Origin: Pseudomonadota bacterium
Lineage (GTDB): Bacteria; Pseudomonadota; Gammaproteobacteria; Burkholderiales; Rhodocyclaceae
Length of the DNA: 64,000 nt
Assembly (NCBI GenBank): GCA_018261905.1
Contig: JAGTRU010000012.1
Span: forward strand, 37,170 to 101,169
Reading direction: 5' to 3'
Part shown: positions 9,755-19,399 of the stretch, in pieces
Position numbering within the stretch: the stretch's first letter is position 1
Layout: every line of letters starts with the position of its first letter
The notes under the pieces: generated by a model
The model's database searches: none
Seen by the model: only the letters and a program-made list of their open reading frames with translations
Told to the model about the DNA's origin: nothing
Translations under genes and position numbers: made by a program

Positions 9755-11479
9755 ATGATTGTCGGCATTGATCTTGGTACGACCAACAGCTTGATCGCGG
9801 TCTGGGAGGGAAACGGACCGCGTCTGATAAAGAACAGTCTCGGAGAGGTGCTGACGCCTTCTTGTGTCAGCCTCGACGATGACGGCACCGTTCTCGTCGG
9901 ACGTGCCGCCCGCGAACGTTTGCAAACCCATCCCGAGTTGACGGCAAGCGCCTTCAAACGCTTCATGGGGAGCAACAAGCAGATCAGGCTCGGTAAACGC
10001 GACTTCCGGGCCGAAGAATTGTCTGCTCTGGTTCTCCGTTCGTTGCGCGAGGATGCCGAGGCAGCCCTCGGGCAACCGGTGACCGAGGCGATCATTACCG
10101 TACCCGCCTATTTCTCGGATGCCCAGCGCAAGGCGACGCGCGCCGCCGGTGAACTGGCCGGGCTACGTGTCGAGCGCCTGCTCAATGAGCCGACCGGCGC
10201 CGCGCTGGCCTACGGCATACACAACCGCGATGGCGAATCACGTTTTCTGGTCTTCGATTTAGGTGGCGGTACCTTCGACGTGTCCGTGCTCGACCTCTTC
10301 GAGGGAGTTATGGAAGTTCGTGCGTCAGCTGGCGACAACTGCCTGGGCGGGGAGGATTTTGTTTCCTGCCTGGTCGATCACTTTTTCGAGCAGAACAAGT
10401 TGCCAGCCAAGCTCAAGAACCATAGGGAGTTCATGCAGCGTCTGGCGGCCCAGGTCGAAATCGCCAAGCGCAAGCTCAGCGAGGTGGGACAGACAACAAT
10501 CCGTCTGCATCATGATGACAACGAATATTCGATGCCTCTCGACGAGCCGCTGCTCGAACGCCTTTGCGCACCACTTCTCCTCCGGCTGCGGACACCGGTG
10601 GAACGGGCTTTACGGGATGCGAACCTGCGCAGCAACGAACTCGATAATATTGTCCTGGCAGGTGGGGCGACGCGCATGCCCATCGTGCGGCGCCTGGTGG
10701 CACGCATGTTCGGACGTTTTCCGGCGAGCGAGATCAATCCGGACGAGGTTGTCGCGCTCGGTGCCGCGGTTCAGGCCGGCCTCAAAATGAAGGATGCCGC
10801 CCTGAGCGAGGTGGTGATGACCGATGTTACGCCGTATTCGCTGGGCATCGCGCTGTCCATTCAGATTGGCGATAATCAGTTTTCGGAGGGGCATTTCGAT
10901 CCGGTCATCGAGAGAAATTGCGCGGTTCCGATCAGCCGGGTGAAACAGTATTTTCCCGTCCGTGAAGGGCAGCGCCTGTTGAACCTGGAGGTCTTCCAGG
11001 GCGAAGCCAGGATGGTCAAAGACAACATTCACCTAGGCACCCTGAAAATTCCCATGCCCGGGGGAAGACTCGACGAATGCGGTATCGACGTCCGCTTCAC
11101 CTACGATGTCAATGGCCTACTGCAAGTCGAAGCCTCTGTCCTGAAAACCGGTGAAAGTTTTTCGCTGATCATCGAGGGCAACCCTGGGCTGCTGAGTCAG
11201 GAAGAGATTGCATTCCGACTGGTCTCGCTGGCCGACTTGAAGATACACCCGCGTGACCGTATCGAGCATCGGACCTTGCTAGCGCGAGCCGAGCGCCTAT
11301 ATCAGCAGTTGCGTGGCGAGCAGCGCGAATGGTTTGCCCTACAGATTCTGAGCTTCGAAAAAGCCCTGGCGTCGCAGGATCGTCGGGTGATAGACCAGCG
11401 CCGCAAGAAATTCGAGGATATCCTCGAATATCTCGAACGCGACGCCTTCATCAACCCGCCGGGGGCGGATCTGACCTAG
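9755..11479 (+). CDS. hscC: Hsp70-family chaperone HscC
   Basis: MIVGIDLGTTNSLIAVWEGNGPRLIKNSLGEVLTPS..., VFDLGGGTFDVSVLDL; ~574 aa, HscC-like length and C-terminus. Confidence 0.92.
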   Translation: MIVGIDLGTTNSLIAVWEGNGPRLIKNSLGEVLTPSCVSLDDDGTVLVGRAARERLQTHPELTASAFKRFMGSNKQIRLGKRDFRAEELSALVLRSLREDAEAALGQPVTEAIITVPAYFSDAQRKATRAAGELAGLRVERLLNEPTGAALAYGIHNRDGESRFLVFDLGGGTFDVSVLDLFEGVMEVRASAGDNCLGGEDFVSCLVDHFFEQNKLPAKLKNHREFMQRLAAQVEIAKRKLSEVGQTTIRLHHDDNEYSMPLDEPLLERLCAPLLLRLRTPVERALRDANLRSNELDNIVLAGGATRMPIVRRLVARMFGRFPASEINPDEVVALGAAVQAGLKMKDAALSEVVMTDVTPYSLGIALSIQIGDNQFSEGHFDPVIERNCAVPISRVKQYFPVREGQRLLNLEVFQGEARMVKDNIHLGTLKIPMPGGRLDECGIDVRFTYDVNGLLQVEASVLKTGESFSLIIEGNPGLLSQEEIAFRLVSLADLKIHPRDRIEHRTLLARAERLYQQLRGEQREWFALQILSFEKALASQDRRVIDQRRKKFEDILEYLERDAFINPPGADLT

Positions 11480-11493
11480 AAGTCGGCAATATC

Positions 11494-13176
11494 ATGACGA
11501 ATAAACTCGCCTTCCTGGAATACTTGGAACTCGACAACACCGCCGATGAGCGCGCCGTCCGCCGTGTCTACGCTCGCAAGTTGAAGCTGATTAACCAGGA
11601 GACGGACGCTGCCGGTTTTCAGGCGCTGCGCGAGGCCTATGAAGTGGCGTTGCAATGGGCGCGCTGGCAACAGCAACAGGCCGCGCAGCAGGCGGCCGGG
11701 TCGAAAGAAGGGATTGTTGCGGAGGTGACTCCGGTTGGCAACGAGCCGTCCGCCCCGGCGCCGGGGAGGGAGGACAAGCCGGGGCTGGCCTCAATTCGAG
11801 AGGGGGAACTCGATACCGTCCCGCCCGAAGTGGCGGCGCAGGCCGTCTTCAACGAGTTGGTGGCGGAACTTGCCGCATCGTCTACTGCGGCTGGCTGGTC
11901 GTCCGACAAGGTGCACCACGACAAGTTACTGCGCTGCCTCGACGATCCCCGTCTGCTCTCGATTGCCGCCCGTGATGTCTTCGAGTGGTACGTCGCCGAA
12001 CTCCTGGCCAGTGCTTGGCGGCCCGGCCAGGAGGCTCTGCTGGTTGCTGCCACACGGGTTTTTGCCTGGCAGGATGATCCGCGGCGTCTGGCCCGCTTTG
12101 GCTGGGTTGGCGATACCCTGAATCGCGCGATCACCGAGCGGGCGGTATTCGATCAGCAACCGGAGAGCGCTAAAAAGGCGCAGCGCGATCTGATCGCGCG
12201 CCTGCGCGATCCAGCGCAGCCTAGTCACGGCGAACTGATTGCCAAGATGCCACTGCTCGAGTGGACCTTTTCCCGATTTCCTGCATGGCTACCGTTGATT
12301 ACTAACATGGAGAACCTGCGGCTATGGCGGGAACTGGATTCCCGGGTGCCCTCCTGGAAACGCCGCCTTTCTTTCCAGAAGAAAGGAACAGCCAAGGATT
12401 CTTTGAAATTTGCGCATGTCCCCGCGAGTCAAGGCATAAATTGGCGTTGGAGCATGGTATTTCTTGTTTATGTGTTTTTCAGAGTCGTCTCTGGCATGAC
12501 AAGTAGCGATTCGCCGCCACCCGTCGTTTCGACGTCCGGTCTGCCGAGTGCTTTCCAGCAACAGGGTGGTGCGCCAGGGAGCCTGCCCGGTGGAGCGCGC
12601 CACGTAAATGCTTCTGGCGCCTTTCCCTATTCCTCTTCGGCTGCTGATGCATTCCAGGCTGATCCGCTGAAAGTACCCGAGAACAGGCCGGTGCCACCTT
12701 CCAAGTCGCAATTGTCGGCACTCGTAAGTGGTAAGCCGAACCTGGAAAAGTGTGATGAAATCAGTCGGCTGACGCTGGTTTTCAAAATTGGTACCACCCA
12801 GTCGCTCATCCAGTTCGGTCCGGCCTTCGAACGGCAGGTGATCAACTGCGCCAATGCGCGTCTGTGGCCACGATCGGTCTATCAGGATCCGGCTGTTCAG
12901 GAGGCGGTTCGCCACGAAGAGCAAAGAAGTGCCGCGATCATTAAGTCTATGCAGCGCGAGATGGCAAACCTTGTCAAAGTTAGCCCGCCAGTCGAAAAGC
13001 CGGTCGGTTTGCCGGTTCCCGAGAAGACTGTGACGGCGCCAAGAGCACCGGGTTTGAACGGAGTGGTAGTGGCAACACCAAGCTTCAAGCCGGTCGAGCA
13101 AGCCTGGACCTTGAATGCGGATAGCGACAAGTACCGGCTGAATCCCAAGGAAGTTCAACTCAATGCCAGGGATTGA
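11494..13176 (+). CDS. J-domain-like membrane protein, putative HscC partner
   Basis: N-terminal LEYLELDNTADERAVRRVYARKLKLINQETDAAGFQALREAYE (degenerate J-domain-like); TM segment WRWSMVFLVYVFFRVV; 14 bp downstream of hscC. Confidence 0.75.
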   Translation: MTNKLAFLEYLELDNTADERAVRRVYARKLKLINQETDAAGFQALREAYEVALQWARWQQQQAAQQAAGSKEGIVAEVTPVGNEPSAPAPGREDKPGLASIREGELDTVPPEVAAQAVFNELVAELAASSTAAGWSSDKVHHDKLLRCLDDPRLLSIAARDVFEWYVAELLASAWRPGQEALLVAATRVFAWQDDPRRLARFGWVGDTLNRAITERAVFDQQPESAKKAQRDLIARLRDPAQPSHGELIAKMPLLEWTFSRFPAWLPLITNMENLRLWRELDSRVPSWKRRLSFQKKGTAKDSLKFAHVPASQGINWRWSMVFLVYVFFRVVSGMTSSDSPPPVVSTSGLPSAFQQQGGAPGSLPGGARHVNASGAFPYSSSAADAFQADPLKVPENRPVPPSKSQLSALVSGKPNLEKCDEISRLTLVFKIGTTQSLIQFGPAFERQVINCANARLWPRSVYQDPAVQEAVRHEEQRSAAIIKSMQREMANLVKVSPPVEKPVGLPVPEKTVTAPRAPGLNGVVVATPSFKPVEQAWTLNADSDKYRLNPKEVQLNARD

Positions 13177-13233
13177 GCGGGGTTTCGCGGTAAGCTGACG
13201 CATTCCCTCAATGCCTTGCCGGACGCCACAACC

Positions 13234-13548
13234 ATGAGCCATCGACACTCGGGCTGCCCACTATGCGGCGGCAAGCTGACCGCCCTGGATTTGCTCAATG
13301 CCTGCGACGAACTGGTCGACGCCGAGCTTGGCGTACTTTCGGCGCGCTGCCCGTATTGCCAGGGGCGCCTCGAAATCCGGCCGGCCGCCGGGCAGATCGA
13401 AATCGGTTACATCGTCGGCGCCAACCAGCCCCGTTTCGACGTGGCCTTCGTCATGGATTGCGCCGGGCTGGAGATGCTTGCCGGCGATGAAGCCGGCGGT
13501 TTGCGCCTGCGTACTTCGGAACAGTACTGGGCATTCCGCGAAGCGTAA
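13234..13548 (+). CDS. Small zinc-ribbon-like hypothetical protein
   Basis: Two CxxC pairs (CPLCGG, CPYCQG). Confidence 0.65.
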   Translation: MSHRHSGCPLCGGKLTALDLLNACDELVDAELGVLSARCPYCQGRLEIRPAAGQIEIGYIVGANQPRFDVAFVMDCAGLEMLAGDEAGGLRLRTSEQYWAFREA

Positions 13549-13557
13549 ATCCCCGGC

Positions 13558-14337
13558 TCAGGTCATCGCCGGCTCGCCGGAAAAATAGCGGCGCGGTTCC
13601 ATGCCCAGGGTCCGCTTGAACATTGCGGTAAAGGCACTGGCGCTGCGGTAGCCGAGTTTTTCGGCGACCAGCGCGACCGGCATGCCATTGGCCAGGTGGC
13701 CGAGGGCTTCGACCAGCCGTGCCTGCTGCCGCCACTGGCGAAAGCTCATGCCGGTTTCGCGCTGGAACTGGCGGGCCAGCGTGCGGCTGCTGGTCGCCTG
13801 TTGTTCGGCCAGGGTTTCCAGGGTTTCGCGGCTATCCGGGTTGCCGACCAGTTCTTCGCACAACCGGTGCAGGCGCGCTTCGCCGGGCATCGGTAGATGC
13901 AGCGCCGGGATTTTCAGGAAACGCAGTTCGCTCAGCACCAGCGCCGCGATCTGGCCGGCCCGGCCGGCGCGGTCGTAGGCCAGCGGTTCGTCGATCAGGG
14001 CGAGGATCAGGGCGCGCAGCAGCGGGCTGACTTCCAGCAGGCAGCAACTGTCGGGCAGGCCGGGCGCGGCGTCCGTCCGGATATAGAGCGTGCGCATTTC
14101 CACCGTCCCCAGCATGATCACGCGGTGCGCCGTGTTGGCGGGAATCCACACGCCGCGCACCGGCGGCACCACCCAGCTGCCGGCCTCGGTCTCGACGCGC
14201 ATGACGCCGCTGCCGGCATAGATCAGTTGCGCCCGCAGGTGGCTGTGCACCGGCGTTTCACCACCGCGGTAATTGCGTGCCTTGGCGGTGACCGGGTGGG
14301 GCAGGGTCTGATGTTCGTCGTCGTGGCCGCAACTCAT
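13558..14337 (-). CDS. AraC-family regulator with N-terminal cupin
   Basis: TPVHSHLRAQLIYAGSGVMRVETEAGSWVVPP (cupin) and C-terminal AraC HTH. Confidence 0.88.
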   Translation of the reverse strand: MSCGHDDEHQTLPHPVTAKARNYRGGETPVHSHLRAQLIYAGSGVMRVETEAGSWVVPPVRGVWIPANTAHRVIMLGTVEMRTLYIRTDAAPGLPDSCCLLEVSPLLRALILALIDEPLAYDRAGRAGQIAALVLSELRFLKIPALHLPMPGEARLHRLCEELVGNPDSRETLETLAEQQATSSRTLARQFQRETGMSFRQWRQQARLVEALGHLANGMPVALVAEKLGYRSASAFTAMFKRTLGMEPRRYFSGEPAMT

Positions 14338-14434
14338 GGTTGGGCCGGCGATTGTCCAATTCACGATATTTTCTGTCCGGACATGTGAGGATCAGTCATT
14401 CTAGACTGCAGTTCCGGAAAACTGAAAGTCCCGC

Positions 14435-15676
14435 ATGGAAAAGACGCTCACCGCCGCTGCCCATCCCGCCGCGCCGCGCGCGGCCGACGCGCTCAGCGCC
14501 ACCACTTACCCGGTGATTGCCGCGATCAGCTTCTCGCACCTGTTGAACGACATGATGCAGTCGGTGCTGCTCGCCATCTACCCGATGCTCAAACTCGGCC
14601 TCAACCTGAGCTTCGGCCAGATCGGCCTGATCACGCTGACCTACCAGCTCACCGCCTCGCTGCTGCAACCGCTGATCGGCCTGTATACCGACCACCGGCC
14701 GAAACCGTATTCGCTGCCGGTCGGCATGGCCTTTACCCTGGTCGGCCTGTTGTCGCTGTCGCAGGCCGGCAGCTTCGAGGCAGTGCTGGTTTCGGCGATG
14801 CTGATCGGCATGGGGTCCTCGGTCTTCCACCCGGAATCCTCGCGCGTCGCCCGCATGGCGGCCGGCAGCCAGCCCGGCCTGGCGCAGTCGCTGTTCCAGA
14901 TCGGCGGCAATCTCGGCTCGGCGATCGGGCCGCTGCTCGCTGCGCTGATCGTCGTGCCGTACGGGCAGGGCAGTGCCGCCTGGTTCTCGCTGTTTGCGCT
15001 GGTTGGCGTCGTCGTGCTGAGTTTTGTCGGGCGCTGGTCGAGCCACCATGTCGCCAATTTCCGCAAGCGGATGCAGGCGCACGCCGCCAACGGCCTGACG
15101 CGCAGCCAGATCGGCTGGTCGCTGGCCATCCTCGGCCTGCTGATCTTCTCCAAGTTCTTCTACATGGCCAGCCTGAGCAGCTATTACACCTTCTACCTGA
15201 TGGACAAGTTCGGCCTGACGCTGCCGCACGCCCAGATCTACCTGTTCGTCTTCCTCTTCGCCGTCGCCGCGGGCACCGTGGCGGGCGGGCCGATCGGCGA
15301 CCGGGTCGGGCGCAAGCGCGTGATCTGGGGTTCGATCCTCGGCGTCGCCCCGTTCACCTTGCTGCTGCCGCATGTCGGCCTCTTCTGGACCGGCATCCTC
15401 TCGGTGATCATCGGCATGATCCTCGCCTCGGCCTTCTCGGCCATCCTGGTGTACGCCCAGGAACTGCTGCCCGGCAAGGTCGGCGCCATTTCCGGCCTGT
15501 TCTTCGGTTTCGCCTTCGGCATGGGTGGCATCGGCGCCGCGCTGCTCGGCCAACTGGCCGACGCGACGAGCATCGAAACGGTGTACCAGGTCTGCGCCTT
15601 CCTGCCGCTGATCGGGCTGCTGACGGCGTTTTTGCCTACTATCGAGAAACCTAGCTCTCGCGTCAGGCCGCTTTAA
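14435..15676 (+). CDS. fsr: MFS transporter, fosmidomycin-resistance (Fsr) type
   Basis: FSHLLNDMMQSVLLAIYPMLK..., YTDHRPKPYSLPVGM; Fsr-like. Confidence 0.88.
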   Translation: MEKTLTAAAHPAAPRAADALSATTYPVIAAISFSHLLNDMMQSVLLAIYPMLKLGLNLSFGQIGLITLTYQLTASLLQPLIGLYTDHRPKPYSLPVGMAFTLVGLLSLSQAGSFEAVLVSAMLIGMGSSVFHPESSRVARMAAGSQPGLAQSLFQIGGNLGSAIGPLLAALIVVPYGQGSAAWFSLFALVGVVVLSFVGRWSSHHVANFRKRMQAHAANGLTRSQIGWSLAILGLLIFSKFFYMASLSSYYTFYLMDKFGLTLPHAQIYLFVFLFAVAAGTVAGGPIGDRVGRKRVIWGSILGVAPFTLLLPHVGLFWTGILSVIIGMILASAFSAILVYAQELLPGKVGAISGLFFGFAFGMGGIGAALLGQLADATSIETVYQVCAFLPLIGLLTAFLPTIEKPSSRVRPL

Positions 15677-15828
15677 TTTGATGACGAGGATTGCGACAGG
15701 CGGCGTCGGCGAGAAGTGATTCCAGCATCCAGAAACGGGAATTGCTGCGCATTATGACAATGTTGTTTTAGTATTCGCTCCGGCCGATGACGGATCGGCC
15801 GATCGACAGCAACATTGGGGAGAGTCGC

Positions 15829-16215
15829 ATGGCATCAGCGGCAAAGAGCATCAAGGTGAACCTGGCGCAACAAATCGTTCAAGCTTGTGAAGGAAGTACG
15901 AAGGTATTCAGTTTCGACTGCGTGACTGGTGACAACGAGCATCCAACGTATCGGGGAGTTTTCAGAGTCTTGCGGACGGTTCATCCCTACCGCAGCCATA
16001 CCTATAATGTGCAGATGGACTATGCCTTGTTCTTTACCCACGACGGCAAGGCACTGCATCAGTACCACGGGGTCGTGCCACTGTCCGTCGTGCGCACCGC
16101 TCGCGGTAGCGTCGGCGACTGGTTCGGCTCACACGGCTGTGTGCGCTTGAGCGAGGCTGATGCGAAAGTGCTTTACGGGTGGGCTTCGGTGGGTACAACG
16201 GTGCAGGTCTCATGA
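15829..16215 (+). CDS. L,D-transpeptidase (YkuD) domain protein, no apparent signal peptide
   Basis: SHGCVRLSEADAKVLY catalytic motif; N-terminus MASAAKSIKVNLAQQ enters the domain directly. Confidence 0.75.
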   Translation: MASAAKSIKVNLAQQIVQACEGSTKVFSFDCVTGDNEHPTYRGVFRVLRTVHPYRSHTYNVQMDYALFFTHDGKALHQYHGVVPLSVVRTARGSVGDWFGSHGCVRLSEADAKVLYGWASVGTTVQVS

Positions 16216-16778
16216 ATTCGGCGATCAAGCGATATGGAATATTTGGCCTGGTTTTTCTCGGCGGATTGTTTTTCGGGGCGGGCCTGAGCCAATTCGTCTC
16301 CCATGATCAGGTGACAGCAAGTCCCGAGCAGAAGATCGCTGCCGATACCCAAATCATCAGCCTCCTGGGCGAGGAAGTGATGTCGCTGACCTACCACACG
16401 GAGGCGCTGACCTTGACCGCACAACGCTCGAAGCCCGCCGATCCGTTCGCCGTCCAGATCACCTTTGCCGATGGCCGAAAGCCCCAGCAATGCCTGACCT
16501 CGCCTGACCTGGCCGGGCTCCTGGGCGACTTCTCAACTATCACCGCGAAACGACAGATTCAATCGCCGCGCTTCGAAGCCGAATTTCCGCAACCGCTGGG
16601 AACCCTCGAAATCCGTGATCGCATCGTCGCCGAAGCCCCGCCCGCGATGCTCTTTCGCACGACAGCTAACCGTCAAGCCGTAGCGCTATCCTACGATGGC
16701 TACACCGCCGAGGTGCGTACCTCGATCGACGGGTTCGTCAAGCTGGAAGGCGGTTGTGAAGCGTTGGTGCAGCGCTGA
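16212..16778 (+). CDS. Membrane-anchored hypothetical protein
   Basis: Start overlaps the YkuD stop (ATGA); single TM YGIFGLVFLGGLFFGAGLSQF. Confidence 0.7.
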   Translation: MNSAIKRYGIFGLVFLGGLFFGAGLSQFVSHDQVTASPEQKIAADTQIISLLGEEVMSLTYHTEALTLTAQRSKPADPFAVQITFADGRKPQQCLTSPDLAGLLGDFSTITAKRQIQSPRFEAEFPQPLGTLEIRDRIVAEAPPAMLFRTTANRQAVALSYDGYTAEVRTSIDGFVKLEGGCEALVQR

Positions 16779-16913
16779 TGTAAGTGTGTTAGCCCCATTG
16801 ATCCGGCTGATGGGGAGGAGGGGGCGCTTACAAAAGCCATGCTTCACCCCCCCTTTCGTGACAAAAACAGGAGGCTCCGTAAGTACCCTGTTCTGGCGGT
16901 CAGGTACGGTGGG

Positions 16914-17405
16914 TCAGGTCCTCAGCCAGCCACGTCCCTTGAGTAGCGCAAAGCGTTCAGGGGGCAGGCAAGCTTTCATGTCCTGGTGTGGATCGACTTC
17001 ACAAGAGTTATCAACCACCACTACTACGAAGTCGTCGGTCACCGGGGTGATTGTCGGCCAGTCGAGTTCATTGAGCTGTTTGGCCACTTCCACCAGAAGT
17101 TTCTTGCCCGAGGTGTAGCTGCCCTTGTCTGACATCAGCATTTTGTGGCGTAGGCACAGGCCGGCGATTTCCTCGTCGCAATCCAGCCAGAGTTCGTGCT
17201 CGGTGCCGCTACCGCGAATCTCGTCCGGTGCCCACAGGAAATAGCCTACCTGCTCTGAAGTTTGCTCTCGCCAGGATTGCCGACCCCAGACCAGAAACGG
17301 TGGCCAGGCGGCCTCGAAGTCTTCCTGCGTGTAGCACAGCAGCAGCGCATAGAGCGGTCCATCGAGGGCTGCCTGTTTGACCGGTTCCGGAATCTTTTTC
17401 AGCAT
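16914..17405 (-). CDS. Hypothetical protein
   Basis: Open frame MLKKIPEPVKQAALDGPLYALLLCYTQEDFEAAWPPF... with protein-like composition; no family recognised. Confidence 0.6.
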   Translation of the reverse strand: MLKKIPEPVKQAALDGPLYALLLCYTQEDFEAAWPPFLVWGRQSWREQTSEQVGYFLWAPDEIRGSGTEHELWLDCDEEIAGLCLRHKMLMSDKGSYTSGKKLLVEVAKQLNELDWPTITPVTDDFVVVVVDNSCEVDPHQDMKACLPPERFALLKGRGWLRT

Positions 17406-17741
17406 TGCCGCCTTGCTGGCGCTTCCCGGCCTCGTTGGGCAGGCGAGCAAAAAAAGAAGGCGCAGCTTAGTTGACTAGTGCGTATGTCACAAGCATTTGT
17501 ATTTGAATTGGATAGATGGCCGACGGCCGGAATCGCAGCCCAATCCAGCGGTCGATGGGGAAAATCTCCGGTTTTCCGTGTCGACCACTGCCGCCGTTTT
17601 GCCGCCTAATTTCTTAACCGTGACTACCCGGTCGTAGCTGTTCTTGTGGCACTGCAGGTAGAGGCGGTGCTGGCGGGCGAGGTGGCGGTTGGCGAAGAAA
17701 ATAACAGAGGGAAGCCCCCCTCAGCATTCCATTGCGCTACT

Positions 17742-17912
17742 TCACTTTTTCGGGCTTACCGATGCCTTGCTTGAGCGATCCGTGAAAAATAGGGCAAGGC
17801 GAAGGGCGGTAACGCAGCCCAGGGAGACTACGAGAATTGTCGCCCAGGACCATTCCGGGAAGAGATAACTGGCCAGGCTGGCCAGACACAGGAAGATGAT
17901 GACAAAAAACAT
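17742..17912 (-). CDS. Small two-TM hypothetical protein (56 aa)
   Basis: Manual translation MFFVIIFLCLASLASYLFPEWSWATILVVSLGCVTALRLALFFTDRSSKASVSPKK; below the ORF-track size cut-off. Confidence 0.45.
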   Translation of the reverse strand: MFFVIIFLCLASLASYLFPEWSWATILVVSLGCVTALRLALFFTDRSSKASVSPKK

Positions 17913-17989
17913 TCGGGACTTTTCTTGGTTTCGTGAAAGAGATTGTAATGCCCGAAATCAGAAGGCATCAGCGCCCGCTTGCTCGCTGC

Positions 17990-18180
17990 TGTCTACGAGG
18001 GCAGTGAATCGGCTGCGCGACCAGGGGCGCCGAGTGCTGTGCAAACTTTGCTGATGGTTGAAAAACGTTGGCTGGCATCGGGACGCAGCGCCTTGTAGAG
18101 CGCTCCGCGGGTAATCCCGGATGCCTTGGCAATGTCGTCATCCCCCGTACCCGTGCAAGCGGGCCCAACTTCTGCCGTCG
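17990..18180 (-). pseudogene. 3' relic of HI1420-type antitoxin gene
   Basis: DIAKASGITRGALYKALRPDASQRFSTISKVCTALG matches the intact antitoxin at 21679-21990; nucleotide similarity runs through both with a 1-nt deletion near 18138. Confidence 0.8.
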
Positions 18181-18214
18181 CCAGGGGAAAAGGGGGCTCA
18201 GCGACTTTGTGTAT

Positions 18215-18300
18215 TCTCTTTACCTCTTTGCTCGCCACCGAGATCGCCCCGCTCAAGAAATTCATCGAGGCCGAGGAACACCACCCGGACTACCTGTTCA
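18215..18300 (+). pseudogene. Fragment of peptide methionine sulfoxide reductase MsrA
   Basis: Translated LLATEIAPLKKFIEAEEHHPDYLFKTH resembles the MsrA segment TEIAPLKTFYPAEEYHQDYL; no MsrA N-terminus in frame. Confidence 0.55.
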
Positions 18301-18461
18301 AAACCCATACAGCTACTGGGGCCTGGGCGGCACCGGCGTCAGGTATCCGCTTGCCAGCGTATTCCACCGGCCACCGCAGCGAGCGATTGAGTGAAAGAAA
18401 AGCTATGTAAACTGACGCCAGGGATTATTCAAAATTTGGGCGTTTCAGCCAGGAGTCGGTC

Positions 18462-19259
18462 ATGCAACAGTTATCAGCGCAGGGGCAGCAGTTCATTCAG
18501 GGTTTGGCGCAGCGCTACGGTATCAGCACCGACGCGGCGATCAGCATGCTTTATGCGGTGATGAACGGTAACGGGACGATGGCGCAATTCAGCCATCCGG
18601 AACTGGGCGGCTCTGGCCAATGGATGCAGGGCGGCATGACCATGGTCGGCGACATGTTCAACTACGGGCTGAAAGCCAAGGTCGATGGGCTGTGCAGCGA
18701 AATCTCCAACCAGTTGATGAACCAGCCGGGCTATTTCCAGCCGGCCCAGTCGCAATTCCAGTCGTCCGGCAACGCCCCCGGCGTCAATCTGTTCGTCTCG
18801 GCAGCAGCGGCCGGCCAATGGTGGCCCGGCGATCTCGGTTCGCCATCATCAACCGGCGGTCAGAACAACGTGCGCTATGCGGTGTTTCCCGGCTCGCGGC
18901 GCCTGGTGGTCGACATCGGTGGCCAGGTCACGGTCTACGACACGCTCGACAACCAGATCGGCGGCGTTTCGCAGCAGCAGGGCGGCAACGATTCGATGAC
19001 CTTCAGCAGCCAGTACGGAACGATCAGCGTCAGCAGCCTGCCGCTCATCAGTATCAACGGCTACCTGCAACAACAACCGCAACAAAACTTCATCGCGCCA
19101 GCCCAGAACTTCAACGAAGCGCCGCCCCAGCCGGCGCCAACTGCCCAGGAAGGCGATGTCTTTGCCAAAATCGAGCGACTGGCCGATCTCTTTCAAAAGG
19201 GCATCCTGACCGAGCAGGAATTCACCACCAAGAAAATGGAATTGCTCAGTCAGCTTTGA
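18462..19259 (+). CDS. SHOCT-domain protein
   Basis: C-terminal DVFAKIERLADLFQKGILTEQEFTTKKMELLSQL (SHOCT pattern); Gln/Gly-rich N-terminal part. Confidence 0.75.
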   Translation: MQQLSAQGQQFIQGLAQRYGISTDAAISMLYAVMNGNGTMAQFSHPELGGSGQWMQGGMTMVGDMFNYGLKAKVDGLCSEISNQLMNQPGYFQPAQSQFQSSGNAPGVNLFVSAAAAGQWWPGDLGSPSSTGGQNNVRYAVFPGSRRLVVDIGGQVTVYDTLDNQIGGVSQQQGGNDSMTFSSQYGTISVSSLPLISINGYLQQQPQQNFIAPAQNFNEAPPQPAPTAQEGDVFAKIERLADLFQKGILTEQEFTTKKMELLSQL

Positions 19260-19283
19260 TCGGCTTGATGTCGGAGAAAGGCC

Positions 19284-19330
19284 AAATGGCTCGGAGATAT
19301 TTTCAATGAAATATCTTCGAGCCATTTTTT
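19284..19330 (+). terminator. Rho-independent terminator after the SHOCT gene
   Basis: AAATGGCTCGGAGATATTT-TCAATG-AAATATCTTCGAGCCATTTTTT: long hairpin plus T-run. Confidence 0.85.
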
Positions 19331-19399
19331 GTACTTGGGCATTGGACTGTGGTTGCCAATCCCGGGATTGATCCTTGTGCATATGGCAGCCCCCTTGGC

